A program made the position numbers and the translations under genes. This document shows, in pieces, positions 53,841 through 62,234 of a stretch of DNA of 64,000 nucleotides. This DNA is from Flammeovirgaceae bacterium SG7u.111. GTDB lineage: Bacteria; Bacteroidota; Bacteroidia; Cytophagales; Flammeovirgaceae. The notes under the pieces are model-generated. The model saw only the letters and a list, made by a program, of their open reading frames with translations. It ran no database searches and was not told where the DNA came from. The stretch covers positions 1,193,635-1,257,634 of the forward strand of contig CP139021.1 in assembly GCA_034044135.1 (NCBI GenBank), given 5' to 3'. The stretch's first letter is position 1, and every line of letters begins with the position of its first letter.

Positions 53841-54557
53841 TTAGAGTATGCCAAATTTTATATAAACAGAAGATTTTAAAACGATCTTTTGGAATTCGAT
53901 GTCGTTATCGAGTTTATCATCAGACCGATACCTTTGAGCACTACCACTGTATTGTACAATTTGTTCTTGCAGCATCATGTTCGCTTGATAATTGATGCCC
54001 CCACTAGTTTCCCTAATTATTTGTGGCTTTCCTAGGTTTTCGCCTATGGCTTCTAGCAAATATTCAGCCTTGTTTTTTGCCGCTTTTATCGCAAGTATTT
54101 TCACTTCTTTGTTGAGGCTATCCATTTTAGAATGGTGGACTTTTGCTATATAAGCGTCTTCTATTTTGAGTTCATCCAGCTTTTCGAAAACCTTACCTAC
54201 AGTAACCGCATCACCCACTTTGAGCAAGTAATTATTAGAAGCGATTACATCTTTCTTTTTCCATTTGATTTTTACAAATTCTGCATTTGCATCAGAAAGA
54301 GAAAGATCTTCCAAGGGTACATTTATTTCTCCCAAAGCCTTTTTTAAATCATTTTCCTGTTTTTCAATAGTAATTTTAACTTTCCCTTCCTCTCGTTCTT
54401 TTAAGTTGATGGAGATATAAATTTGGTCGGGAACAACCTTTTGTTCGGCAGTCCCTGTAACTTCTATGTAAGGATTTATTTTGGTATTTTCTTCTGAAAT
54501 TTGCCCAAAAAGAAGGGTTGGGAGCAAGACAAGGGCTAAGGCAAAAAGTGTTTTCAT
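53841..54557 (-). CDS. SIMPL (DUF541) domain periplasmic protein
   Basis: A 238-residue exported protein with signal peptide MKTLFALALVLLPTLLFGQ. The mature start NPYIEVTGTAEQKVVPDQIY is the first strand of the SIMPL/DUF541 domain; the second half has NKAEYLLEAIGENLGKPQII, also typical. Family members (YggE, IRAK-associated SIMPL) form oligomeric periplasmic particles linked to oxidative stress tolerance, but the mechanism is unknown. The stop codon TAA coincides with the target duplication of a MITE inserted directly behind it, so the element has replaced the native 3' region. The C-terminus VYIKFGIL looks natural, suggesting insertion at the original stop. Confidence 0.88.
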   Translation of the reverse strand: MKTLFALALVLLPTLLFGQISEENTKINPYIEVTGTAEQKVVPDQIYISINLKEREEGKVKITIEKQENDLKKALGEINVPLEDLSLSDANAEFVKIKWKKKDVIASNNYLLKVGDAVTVGKVFEKLDELKIEDAYIAKVHHSKMDSLNKEVKILAIKAAKNKAEYLLEAIGENLGKPQIIRETSGGINYQANMMLQEQIVQYSGSAQRYRSDDKLDNDIEFQKIVLKSSVYIKFGIL

Positions 54558-54728
54558 GAGATCAATGTTTGGTTTGTGTTCAAAGTAGTCAATTGGATAC
54601 TATTATTCAACATCTACAAAAGAAAGAGCAGTGCCCAATGCCCAATGATAGAGGAAACTGTCAAGATAAATAACTCTCCAATCTAAATTTTATCTTTGTG
54701 AGAAGTTTTAAACAAAAAAGAATTGAGA

Positions 54729-54941
54729 ATGAACTCAAAAGACCCTTTGCACGGAGTTACACTGGAAGATATGTTAGAGTTTTTGGTAACTATGTACGGC
54801 TGGGAAGAGCTGGGCGAAATTATAAATATCAGATGCTTCAATTTTGACCCTTCTATAAAGTCTAGCCTTAAGTTTTTGAGACGTACACCTTGGGCTAGGG
54901 CAAAAGTAGAAGAGCTATACCTAGAATCTTTTAACAAATAA
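54729..54941 (+). CDS. VF530 family DNA-binding protein
   Basis: A 70-residue protein starting [19 protein letters not shown]; a TTG two codons upstream is open but the ATG fits the family start. It matches the VF530 (DUF2132) family almost end to end: [30 protein letters not shown] and [20 protein letters not shown] are its hallmark segments. The known structure is a small helical fold thought to bind DNA; targets are unknown. Single gene on the plus strand, convergent with the long T9SS protein gene, whose stop is 19 bases away. Confidence 0.92.
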   Translation: MNSKDPLHGVTLEDMLEFLVTMYGWEELGEIINIRCFNFDPSIKSSLKFLRRTPWARAKVEELYLESFNK

Positions 54942-54959
54942 CATATAGCTCTTTTGATG

Positions 54960-57900
54960 TCATCGAATCACTTTTATCCACCCTCGGCACTCAACTCCAA
55001 TGGGCGAGGTGAGTACATACAAGTACGTAGATTCGGTTAGGTCTTCTCCTCCAAAGTCATTCTGATAATTGTCGCTGGCAAAGACTTGGTCGCCCCAACG
55101 GGTATATACTTGAAGCGTCCAGCCCGCCTCTTGGCTAGGGATCTCAAAAGTATCGTTCAGCCCATCTCCATTGGGTGAGAAAGCATTGGGCGGGATTACA
55201 TTTTCAATTAATACCTGTTGCTGAGAAGAGTAGGCACAGCCTTCCACCTCGGCTACCAACGTGATGGTGTAAGAACCAGTGTCGGGATAGTTATAAGTGA
55301 AGAAGTCCTCTTCGTTTTCAATCACCTCTCCATTGCCCATTAGCCAAGTGTATTTAACATCGTTAAGTGTGTTATTTATTAGTTCTACTGAGGGGATTTG
55401 TGCACATTTTCCAGACCGAGAATAAGAAAAGTCTACTTCTATGGGAGGGATAACCGTTATGATCAAGCTGGTGTCGTAAAAGCAGCCTTTTTCATTGTAC
55501 ACCCTGAGTTGGTATTCGGTAGTGCTTGTTGGGTTGGCAATGGGGTTCGGAATAGTTTGGTTGCTTAGCCCTGCTTGTGGAGTCCAAAAATAGGCAGCTC
55601 CGCCCGAAGCGTTTAGCTCTATGTTTTCACCATCGCATAGGGTAAGATCGGGAGAAATGGTGATGTTTTTATAAAAATGAGAGGAGGGAACGTCTGCTAT
55701 TTCCACTTCTACTGTATCAGCTTCATAGCAAGAAGGGTTGCTTGCTTCTAAGATGATCTGGTACGTACCGGCCTTGTCATACACGATATCTCCGGGGCCT
55801 TCTCCTTCAAATACTCGTCCATCTCCTAGTTGCCATTTCCAATCGGTGGCTCCGGTGGTCAAGTTGCTTATTCTCAACTGCTGTAAGGTATCGCAAGTTT
55901 CCATAATGTCGGCTTGAAACCGTGCCTGCACCTCAGGATAGACGGTTACTTTGATAATGCTATCAGCTACACACCCAAATTCGTTGGTGATTTTTACGGT
56001 ATATTCTGTAGTTTTATTTGGAGTAACCACTGGGTTGGGGCTTGTAGGGTCAGAAATGTTTGTGAGAGGAAGCCAATCGTAACTGATGCCACCTCCTGCT
56101 GTGAGCTGGACGCTTTCTCCTTCGCAAATAACCTTATCTTCTCCAGCAGAAAAGTTCTGGGGGCTTACCACAAACACATTTGCCGAAGCATTTACTTTTA
56201 TACACGTGGCAGGATCGAATACGGTAAGTGTAACCGAAAAATTTCCCGGTTCATCAAATACCCAATCAAAAGCAGTGCTTGTGTTGGAAACCACTTCACC
56301 ATTTATTTCCCAAGTATATTCTTTTCCGCCCTTGCTGGTGTTGGTAAAAGTAATGATGGCATCGGTACAGATATTTGGGTCTGAAGTTTCGAATGAAGCT
56401 TCAATAACGGATAAATCAAACTTAAAAGCGGCGTTGTTGCAGCGAGTGGAAAACCCATCAGTTGAGCGGTTTTCCGTTGCATAAGCTCCCGGAGTAGTTG
56501 GATAACCGCTGTCTTGGCAAGAGCAAACCGAGTGGTAGACTATTCCCCGTTTATCGAAGCGGCAAGTTCCACCATCTACATGTTCCCCGCCTTGGTTGGG
56601 TCCGCCCAAGTACGTGCCATAAAGCAATTCGGAGGCATCTGGTGAAAGTACCATGAGGTAAAAATCTGAGCCATCTGTTGTGCTTTGGAAGGCATTTTCA
56701 GTAAGCGGCATATTGTTGGTAGTTCCACCAATATAATTGCTGTTTTGCCCATTTGGGTCATTCACTGTGCCGCCCCAGCCAGTGATGTAAATGTTGGAAC
56801 ATTCACTCACCATAAAAGCTGTGGGGCAAATATTGGGGCTGCCCGAGCCTGAGCCTACAACGGTAGAAAAAATGGTGCTGTCGAGAAGGGGAGTGAGTTT
56901 ATGGATAAACTGACCGCTGTTGTTGTTCGAATAAACTCCGGCAGTTACCAGATAATCACCTTGGGTTTGTCCAAAAAGACTCACATTTTCCTCAGCATCC
57001 AAATCGATAAAAAATACTTGGTCATAAGATTCAGTGCCAATAAATGTAGAAGTGATGAGCGAATCTCCTTCGGGAGTTAGGATACTGACGAATCCATCAG
57101 TTCCTATGCCATTTTTATCTTTTATAAAGGCATTTTCGGTGGTAGGGAAATTACTGCTTGCCGTTCCACCGGCTACTACTACCTGTCCATTTTCTTTGAG
57201 CTTGATAGAATAAGCAGCGTCTACAAAATCTCCACCCAAAAATGTGCTCCATTCCAATTTACTTACATCCCTGTTAAGCTTCACTACTACAGCGGCTTGA
57301 CTTGTAGTGTTGGTGGTTTGAAATGCCCCTTCTGTTACAGGGAAATCTTCTGACTGTGTATTACTGGCAAAGTAGATATTTCCCTGCTTATCTGTGATCA
57401 CATCTCCCCTAAACTCGTCCCCATAGTTGCGGGTCAAATTGCTTCGTGAAGCATCGTTTATGCCCTCATTGCTGCTGCCCCCCACGAAAGTACTGCCAAG
57501 TAATTTACTTCCACTGGCATCCAGCACAGCAACAAATAAGTCGCTTCCAAACCTATAACTAATCCCTCCGATTATACTTGTTCTACTTGATCCCCAGTTG
57601 AACAAACTGTCAAATGCATTGTCAGTTGTGGGGAAATCTACTGAACTAGTCGAGCCTAAAATGACTAACTCGTTGAACTCGTTCACTATCAGGCTTGAAG
57701 GGATTTCGGCTTCCACTCCACCTAGATAAGTAGCATAGTTTACAAAACTTCCCGTACTGTCAAATTGCTGTATAACGACATCTATCTCTCCGTTAAAATT
57801 CACATCGTAAGCTCCGGTAGAAACAGGGAAGTCTGTCCCAAACACAATTCCCCCATTATAAAGATTGCCAGCGGTATCGAAAGTAGCGGTGTTGCCCCAG

Positions 57901-58694
57901 TTGTCGGAAACTGAGCCCGAAAAGGTGGAAAACATTAAAACAGGGTCTATTACCAGCTCAAAGGCAGGGTCGTAGCCATTTGGGAATTCGAATTGAACCG
58001 TAGTTCCCTCTACCACAAACCGTGATGCGACTTCAACTTTTTTACCATTTATTTCTTGGTAGCTATATGGCTTTTGCTCAATGAGTGTATTAATAGAGGT
58101 TTGGATGTACAAATGTTCGTTGAAAAGCTTGATTTGCACCACTCCGTCATATTCCATTTGGATAGTGGAAGGGTCGGTACCAGCCCCTACTATAAACTCG
58201 TATTTCAAATCCAGCTCGTTTTGGTAAAACCTTAAGTCGATGGATGGATATAATTCTTCATAGGTTACTTCGGCAAAAGAGGGCACTTCCGAAGCCCATT
58301 TCCTCTGGTCTTTTCCCAAGAAATAATTCCTTTTTATATGCTGGGCTCCGCTAGTGCTGAAGCTCGTTGTTTGGTTCGCATTTTTAAAGCGAACATGAAA
58401 AGCATGGGCTTTTATTTTGTCTTCTCTTTCCTCTATGGGAGCTGATTTGTGTGCTACAGCATGGTCATGGTCGTCGTGCCCGCCATGGTGCATGTGGTTT
58501 ACCGCCTCGGCATCGTAAAAAGCATAAGATAGGGAAGCTCCGTTGAGAAAAAGGTAACCTCCGGGAATATCTGCTCGGTAATGATGTGAGTCAGCCCATT
58601 GACCTTTGTTTTCTACAAAACTATAAGGGGTTTCTTGTGCAAAAAGGCTTGAAAAAGCCAAAAGTGAAATAAGTAAGAAGTATGTTTTTTTCAT
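54960..58694 (-). CDS. Large secreted protein with SBBP-like repeats, PKD domains and T9SS type B sorting domain
   Basis: About 1244 residues from MKKTYFLLISLLAFSSLFAQ; the frame extends 26 codons further (58772), but those residues precede the signal peptide. The N-terminal domain (SFVENKGQWADSHHYRADIP onward) is the DUF7948-type module found ahead of SBBP beta-propeller repeats. It carries a histidine-rich insert, NHMHHGGHDDHDHAVAH (near residue 65). The repeats show TYLGG, DFPTT and NIYFAS patterns (about 270-790). PKD-like domains follow, with TFTNTSKGGKEYTWEINGEV and DWKWQLGDGRVFEGEGPGD. The C-terminus is a type B sorting domain: NAFSPNGDGLNDTFEI, YTRWGDQVF, YQNDFGG and LTSPIGVECRGW. It is exported by T9SS. 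No PorP-like gene is adjacent. Confidence 0.92.
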   Translation of the reverse strand: MKKTYFLLISLLAFSSLFAQETPYSFVENKGQWADSHHYRADIPGGYLFLNGASLSYAFYDAEAVNHMHHGGHDDHDHAVAHKSAPIEEREDKIKAHAFHVRFKNANQTTSFSTSGAQHIKRNYFLGKDQRKWASEVPSFAEVTYEELYPSIDLRFYQNELDLKYEFIVGAGTDPSTIQMEYDGVVQIKLFNEHLYIQTSINTLIEQKPYSYQEINGKKVEVASRFVVEGTTVQFEFPNGYDPAFELVIDPVLMFSTFSGSVSDNWGNTATFDTAGNLYNGGIVFGTDFPVSTGAYDVNFNGEIDVVIQQFDSTGSFVNYATYLGGVEAEIPSSLIVNEFNELVILGSTSSVDFPTTDNAFDSLFNWGSSRTSIIGGISYRFGSDLFVAVLDASGSKLLGSTFVGGSSNEGINDASRSNLTRNYGDEFRGDVITDKQGNIYFASNTQSEDFPVTEGAFQTTNTTSQAAVVVKLNRDVSKLEWSTFLGGDFVDAAYSIKLKENGQVVVAGGTASSNFPTTENAFIKDKNGIGTDGFVSILTPEGDSLITSTFIGTESYDQVFFIDLDAEENVSLFGQTQGDYLVTAGVYSNNNSGQFIHKLTPLLDSTIFSTVVGSGSGSPNICPTAFMVSECSNIYITGWGGTVNDPNGQNSNYIGGTTNNMPLTENAFQSTTDGSDFYLMVLSPDASELLYGTYLGGPNQGGEHVDGGTCRFDKRGIVYHSVCSCQDSGYPTTPGAYATENRSTDGFSTRCNNAAFKFDLSVIEASFETSDPNICTDAIITFTNTSKGGKEYTWEINGEVVSNTSTAFDWVFDEPGNFSVTLTVFDPATCIKVNASANVFVVSPQNFSAGEDKVICEGESVQLTAGGGISYDWLPLTNISDPTSPNPVVTPNKTTEYTVKITNEFGCVADSIIKVTVYPEVQARFQADIMETCDTLQQLRISNLTTGATDWKWQLGDGRVFEGEGPGDIVYDKAGTYQIILEASNPSCYEADTVEVEIADVPSSHFYKNITISPDLTLCDGENIELNASGGAAYFWTPQAGLSNQTIPNPIANPTSTTEYQLRVYNEKGCFYDTSLIITVIPPIEVDFSYSRSGKCAQIPSVELINNTLNDVKYTWLMGNGEVIENEEDFFTYNYPDTGSYTITLVAEVEGCAYSSQQQVLIENVIPPNAFSPNGDGLNDTFEIPSQEAGWTLQVYTRWGDQVFASDNYQNDFGGEDLTESTYLYVLTSPIGVECRGWIKVIR

Positions 58695-58901
58695 CTTTCC
58701 AATTAGAAAAGTTTTGTGTTGAGCTTGAGTTAGTACTCTTGTTGTTTTAATGAAAATACGATATTTGTACAACTAGTTGTTTAATTCAACTACTGGGTAA
58801 ATTGTAATTAACCAAATTGGTAGTGGTTAGGTAGGGTTTTAAAAAAATATCCTCTGTTAGGATGACCCTCTAAAGTAGAAAAAAGTTAGAAACTTTGGGC
58901 A

Positions 58902-58936
58902 GCTAAAAAAAAGAAAGCCCACCTATGCGGGTGAGC
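58902..58936 (-). terminator. Intrinsic terminator of the OsmC-like gene
   Basis: On the minus strand AAGCTCACC and GGTGGGCTT pair with one mismatch and are followed by CTTTTTTTT. Confidence 0.7.
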
Positions 58937-58961
58937 TTATAATTATGCACATTAATGTTTC

Positions 58962-59390
58962 TTAACCGACTAACTTGGCATCAAGCTCAATGGTAGCTGT
59001 ACCACCTTCATAAAGCCTTGAAATGGGGCATTTTACTTTTGCCGCTTCTGCAAGTTCAGTAAATTTTTCTTGAGATAACCCTTCGCATTCTACCGTGCAG
59101 GCTAATTTGATGTTGGTAATACAAGGACCTGTGTCGTCTTTTCCCAAGGTAACGGAAGCTATGGTTTCTATGCTTTTGGGGTTCAAGCCTTCTCCGCTAA
59201 TAAGCGCTGAAAGGAACATAGAATAACATCCTGATTGTGCTGCGCCAACAAGTTCTTCAGGGTTGGTTCCATCGCCTTCTTCAAAGCGGGAAACAAAGGT
59301 GAATGGTCCGCTATAATTGCTGAAAGTCATTTTTCCACTGCCCTCTTTCAAGGTGCCATTCCAAACAGATTTTGCGGTTCTGGTACTCAT
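58962..59390 (-). CDS. OsmC family peroxiredoxin
   Basis: A 142-residue cytoplasmic protein of the OsmC/Ohr superfamily, OsmC subgroup: it begins MSTRTAKSVWNGTLKEGSGK, followed by the long hairpin FTFVSRFEEGDGTNPEEL. The first catalytic cysteine is in VGAAQSGCYSMFLSAL and the second in AKVKCPISRLYEGG. The pair reduces organic hydroperoxides. It is monocistronic with its own terminator; the start codon is fixed by the family's N-terminus. Confidence 0.92.
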   Translation of the reverse strand: MSTRTAKSVWNGTLKEGSGKMTFSNYSGPFTFVSRFEEGDGTNPEELVGAAQSGCYSMFLSALISGEGLNPKSIETIASVTLGKDDTGPCITNIKLACTVECEGLSQEKFTELAEAAKVKCPISRLYEGGTATIELDAKLVG

Positions 59391-59549
59391 AATTTTAATA
59401 GTTTAGGTTTAAGGAGCTATTCAACTAGCTTCAAAGAATTGGTTTTTATAAACATACTGTTTTTACCTTTCCCTCTCAACTTTTAACTACTCTTTTCATA
59501 ACTTCTTTTTGTTTTACCGGTAATAGGGTACAAGATAGAAGTGCGTAGA

Positions 59550-59861
59550 CTATTCACAGATCTCATCTATCCATTTTTGGTCTATTTTTCCAGCTTCACC
59601 TATATGGAAAACTGCGCCTATGGTACAGCCATTTTCACTTGTCGAATCGGCTAGGTATCGGAAGTCGAAGCCCATGGAAATAGGTTCGCCTAAAATGGTT
59701 TTTACAAAAGAAGTATCCACGTCCATTTCCATCAGCTCCACCACTTGTTTCAGGCTTTGGTAATCGCCGTTTTTTTGGTAGTGCTTGCCTAGCTTTTCCA
59801 GCTCGGTTTCTGGCTTGCAGCTCAAGAAAAATAGAAGCAAAAGAAAACGTACATGTTTCAT
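59550..59861 (-). CDS. Small lipoprotein of unknown function
   Basis: A 103-residue protein: the signal MKHVRFLLLLFFLSC has a lipobox cysteine at residue 15, followed by KPETELEK. The mature part is mostly helical at the start (LEKLGKHYQKNGDYQSLKQ) and then has VKTILGEPISMGFDFRYL, which resembles the VxxxLGxP start of SmpA/BamE-like lipoproteins, though the match is too weak to name. It ends KWIDEICE. Single gene between OsmC and a small barrel gene on the same strand. Confidence 0.65.
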   Translation of the reverse strand: MKHVRFLLLLFFLSCKPETELEKLGKHYQKNGDYQSLKQVVELMEMDVDTSFVKTILGEPISMGFDFRYLADSTSENGCTIGAVFHIGEAGKIDQKWIDEICE

Positions 59862-59945
59862 ATTCTTGAATCGATTTTGAACAAAAAAACTGTTGGGAAT
59901 AATTTGTGCATTCCGCTATTTTAGCTCTAAAGAGAAGTGGAAAGT

Positions 59946-60431
59946 TTACTTAGAGCGAACAAAGCTGATTCCTTCTCCAATCCTGAATCTAGCCAAAATA
60001 CCCCAATTGCCACTAGAATAGTTCATATTGTCGGTCAGCATAAAATTGGGACGCCAGTCTACACCTACGGTTAGTGGAAAATCGAAAGAATATTCGACAC
60101 CAAAATCACCAGCAACGGCAAGGTCTACTCCGTCATAAAAATAAAGTTCAGGACCTACTCCAGGATAAAACTTAAGTCCTTTTGGTCCTTTGTTTAGGAT
60201 AAACATCCAGTCGAAGTATACGCCAGCAGCGATGTCATTGTCAAGATAAAGCGCTGCATGTAGCCGAGGAGCTTTGAAAGGGATGGTCATGTCAATAGAA
60301 AAATTATTACTATGATTGCCTGGTGCCCAACCACCACCTCCAAGTCTGCCACCAATTTCCCAGTTGGATTGGGCATTGGACATTCCTGCAAAAAGGCATA
60401 GAGTGATTAAGGTAAAAAAATATTTTTTCAT
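59946..60431 (-). CDS. Small outer-membrane beta-barrel protein
   Basis: A 161-residue protein with signal peptide MKKYFFTLITLCLFAGMSNA. The mature chain consists of amphipathic strands (NWEIGGRLGGGGWA, HAALYLDNDIAAGVYFDWMF, VAGDFGVEYSFDFPLTVGVD, NWGILARFRIGEG) adding up to about eight strands, the size of a small OmpA/OmpX-like barrel. No specific family is recognised. The gene is isolated; the IS5 element lies about 110 bases upstream of its start and could have displaced its regulatory region. Confidence 0.75.
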   Translation of the reverse strand: MKKYFFTLITLCLFAGMSNAQSNWEIGGRLGGGGWAPGNHSNNFSIDMTIPFKAPRLHAALYLDNDIAAGVYFDWMFILNKGPKGLKFYPGVGPELYFYDGVDLAVAGDFGVEYSFDFPLTVGVDWRPNFMLTDNMNYSSGNWGILARFRIGEGISFVRSK

Positions 60432-60541
60432 AAGTTTTGAGAGTTTAAGTGTTGAAAAAATGCACTTAAAAGTAAAGACAAATTTACTAATTCAATTGTT
60501 TGAACTAACTTTTTGTTTTTAGGTTTTACAAGTGTTTTTTA

Positions 60542-61408
60542 GATCATGTTTAAAAATTTTAAATAGGCATTTTTTTGATCCTATTAAGTATTATTTGGCA
60601 GTTTTGCCATAAAACCCAAGCTTCTTGGCTTTTGGTAGTTTTTTCATAGTCTTTGGACAGCCTCCGGAAGAAATTGAACGTGCCGAATGTCCTCTCGGTG
60701 ACCCATCTCCACTTGATGGGCACAAAGCCCCTGGGGGTTGGGGGACAAGAGGATATCTCGACCTCTACGCCCCTTATGTTGTCCTCTACCCATCCGGTGA
60801 ACTTCTTTTTATAGGCCTGGTCTGCCAGGATCTTTTCCATCCTGTGCAGGTAGCCCAAGAGGGGCTCCACCACCCGTTGCCCTATCGTGCCGTCATGCTC
60901 GTTGGCGCCAGTGGCGACCACTCCCCATACCAGCCCGAGCGTATCGGTGATGACGTGCCTTTTTCTCCCGTTCACCTTCTTGTTGCCGTCCAGCCCCGTG
61001 TCCTGCCCGATAAAAGGCGCGCACTTTACCGACTGGCTATCAATGGAAAGCATGCTCGGGGTCGCCTTCTTGCCCTTCCTCTTGCGCTCTAGTTGGTTGA
61101 GTGCCGCGTTCAGCCGAAAAAGCGTGTTGTCCCCCTGCCACTTGCGGAAATAATAGTATACCACATTCCAAGGAGGGCGTCCCTCGCCCGAGAGGCTGCG
61201 CCACTGCTGTCCGCTGCGCATGCAGTACAAGATCGAGTCCACCACGTCCCTGAGGTCATATTTGCGTTTCCTTTCCACGGGAAGATATTCTTTTATATAT
61301 TGCCATTGCCGGGAGGTCAAGCGGGTATATCCTGTTTCCATAAACTTTGTTGTTTCGTCACTACAAAGTTTTAGCCTGCCCGGCTCTTTTCAAAATTTAA
61401 ACATGCTC
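60542..61408 (-). mobile_element. Complete IS5-family (IS1031-group-like) insertion sequence
   Basis: An 867-bp element with terminal inverted repeats GATCATGTTTAAA on the left and, inverted on the right, GAGCATGTTTAAA, flanked by TTA on both sides (60539-60541 and 61409-61411). A three-base TNA duplication and ends beginning GAG fit the IS1031 group. One transposase frame fills the element on the minus strand. The interior is distinctly GC-richer than its flanks, which suggests recent arrival from another host. Confidence 0.88.
60559..61341 (-). CDS. IS5-family transposase (DDE)
   Basis: A 260-residue transposase. The N-terminal helix-turn-helix-like region METGYTRLTSRQWQYIKEYL leads into DLRDVVDSILYCMRSGQQWR and PWNVVYYYFRKWQ, typical of this group. 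The catalytic triad is read as Asp in MLSIDSQSVK, Asp in ILADQAYKK and Glu in RWVTERTFGTFNFFRRLSKD, the last with the Y-(2)-R-(3)-E-like setting. LDGNKKVNGRKRHVITDT is a group signature. All parts are present in one frame without stops, so the enzyme is probably active. It lacks the split-frame arrangement seen in some relatives. Confidence 0.93.
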   Translation of the reverse strand: METGYTRLTSRQWQYIKEYLPVERKRKYDLRDVVDSILYCMRSGQQWRSLSGEGRPPWNVVYYYFRKWQGDNTLFRLNAALNQLERKRKGKKATPSMLSIDSQSVKCAPFIGQDTGLDGNKKVNGRKRHVITDTLGLVWGVVATGANEHDGTIGQRVVEPLLGYLHRMEKILADQAYKKKFTGWVEDNIRGVEVEISSCPPTPRGFVPIKWRWVTERTFGTFNFFRRLSKDYEKTTKSQEAWVLWQNCQIILNRIKKMPI

Positions 61409-61491
61409 TTAGTAGCTTATTACATAGTTTACAATAGGCTGGTTTTGATCTGATAACAATTTTGTTGCTCAGTTTACTTAATAGATAGAAG

Positions 61492-62214
61492 ATGATTTAC
61501 GTGCTTACAGGTATCACTATATTGTTTGTTGCAATAGGTTTTATTTTGACCGAAAAAAATGCAAAAAATCTCCTTTCTGGTTATAATACGATGAGCAAGG
61601 AAGAAAAGGAACAGTTCAATCTGCTCTCCTATATTTCCTTTTTCAGAAACTTCCATTACTTTTTGGGGTTTACCAATTTGTTTTTTGGCTTGTTGTGTTA
61701 CTACTTAGTTGGAGAAAAGGAGACTGGAATTTTTATAGGGGTTTACCCAGTTTTAGCTTATATATACTTCATTTGGAACAGTCGAAGTTTTACGAAAAAG
61801 AAAAATCACAGCAACGTCGGTATTGTTGTGCTGGTGGCTGCACTCGTTTTTGTAATTGGAGTTTTTGCTTGGGGAATGCAGGAAAACCAAATGTTTATAG
61901 AAGAAGCTTCCATCAAAATCGAAGGGAGCTACGGGGAAAAAATAACCTCTCCACAGATAGCCGCTATTACGCTTGGGGCATCGCTTCCCGTTCTTGCCCG
62001 CAAAACGAATGGCTTTGCTTTGGGAGGGATCAAAAAAGGCTACTTCAAAACAAAAGAGGGTGAACTAGTGAAGTTAGTGGTGAATTCGGAAGAGTGTCCA
62101 ACTATTTTGATTGAGACCAAAGAAGGTAAAAAGATTTATTTTTCAGATGAAAAAACCGTCATTGAGCAACTTACCAAACAGCTTCAAGAAAAATATTCAG
62201 GAGTTCTTAATTGA
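61492..62214 (+). CDS. DUF3784-type membrane protein with C-terminal soluble domain
   Basis: A 240-residue protein. Residues 1-105 carry three hydrophobic helices (IYVLTGITILFVAIGFIL, FHYFLGFTNLFFGLLCYYL, IGVYPVLAYIYFIW), with the SGYNTMSKEEKEQFN loop that marks DUF3784 proteins. A fourth helix (VGIVVLVAALVFVIGVFAWG) is followed by about 100 soluble residues (IEEASIKIEGSYGEKIT onward) resembling a PH-like sheet domain. Function unknown. It begins about 80 bases beyond the right end of the IS5 element, so its promoter could have been affected by the insertion. Confidence 0.8.
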   Translation: MIYVLTGITILFVAIGFILTEKNAKNLLSGYNTMSKEEKEQFNLLSYISFFRNFHYFLGFTNLFFGLLCYYLVGEKETGIFIGVYPVLAYIYFIWNSRSFTKKKNHSNVGIVVLVAALVFVIGVFAWGMQENQMFIEEASIKIEGSYGEKITSPQIAAITLGASLPVLARKTNGFALGGIKKGYFKTKEGELVKLVVNSEECPTILIETKEGKKIYFSDEKTVIEQLTKQLQEKYSGVLN

Positions 62215-62234
62215 AATAGGGTAGGAGGGCCAGG

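Noticed and set aside
55914-56484. Plus-strand frames opposite the type B T9SS protein
   Set aside because: They mirror the codon structure of the real gene and lack any recognisable motif.
60625-61092. Long plus-strand frame opposite the transposase
   Set aside because: Antisense shadow of a GC-rich coding sequence, with no independent signals.
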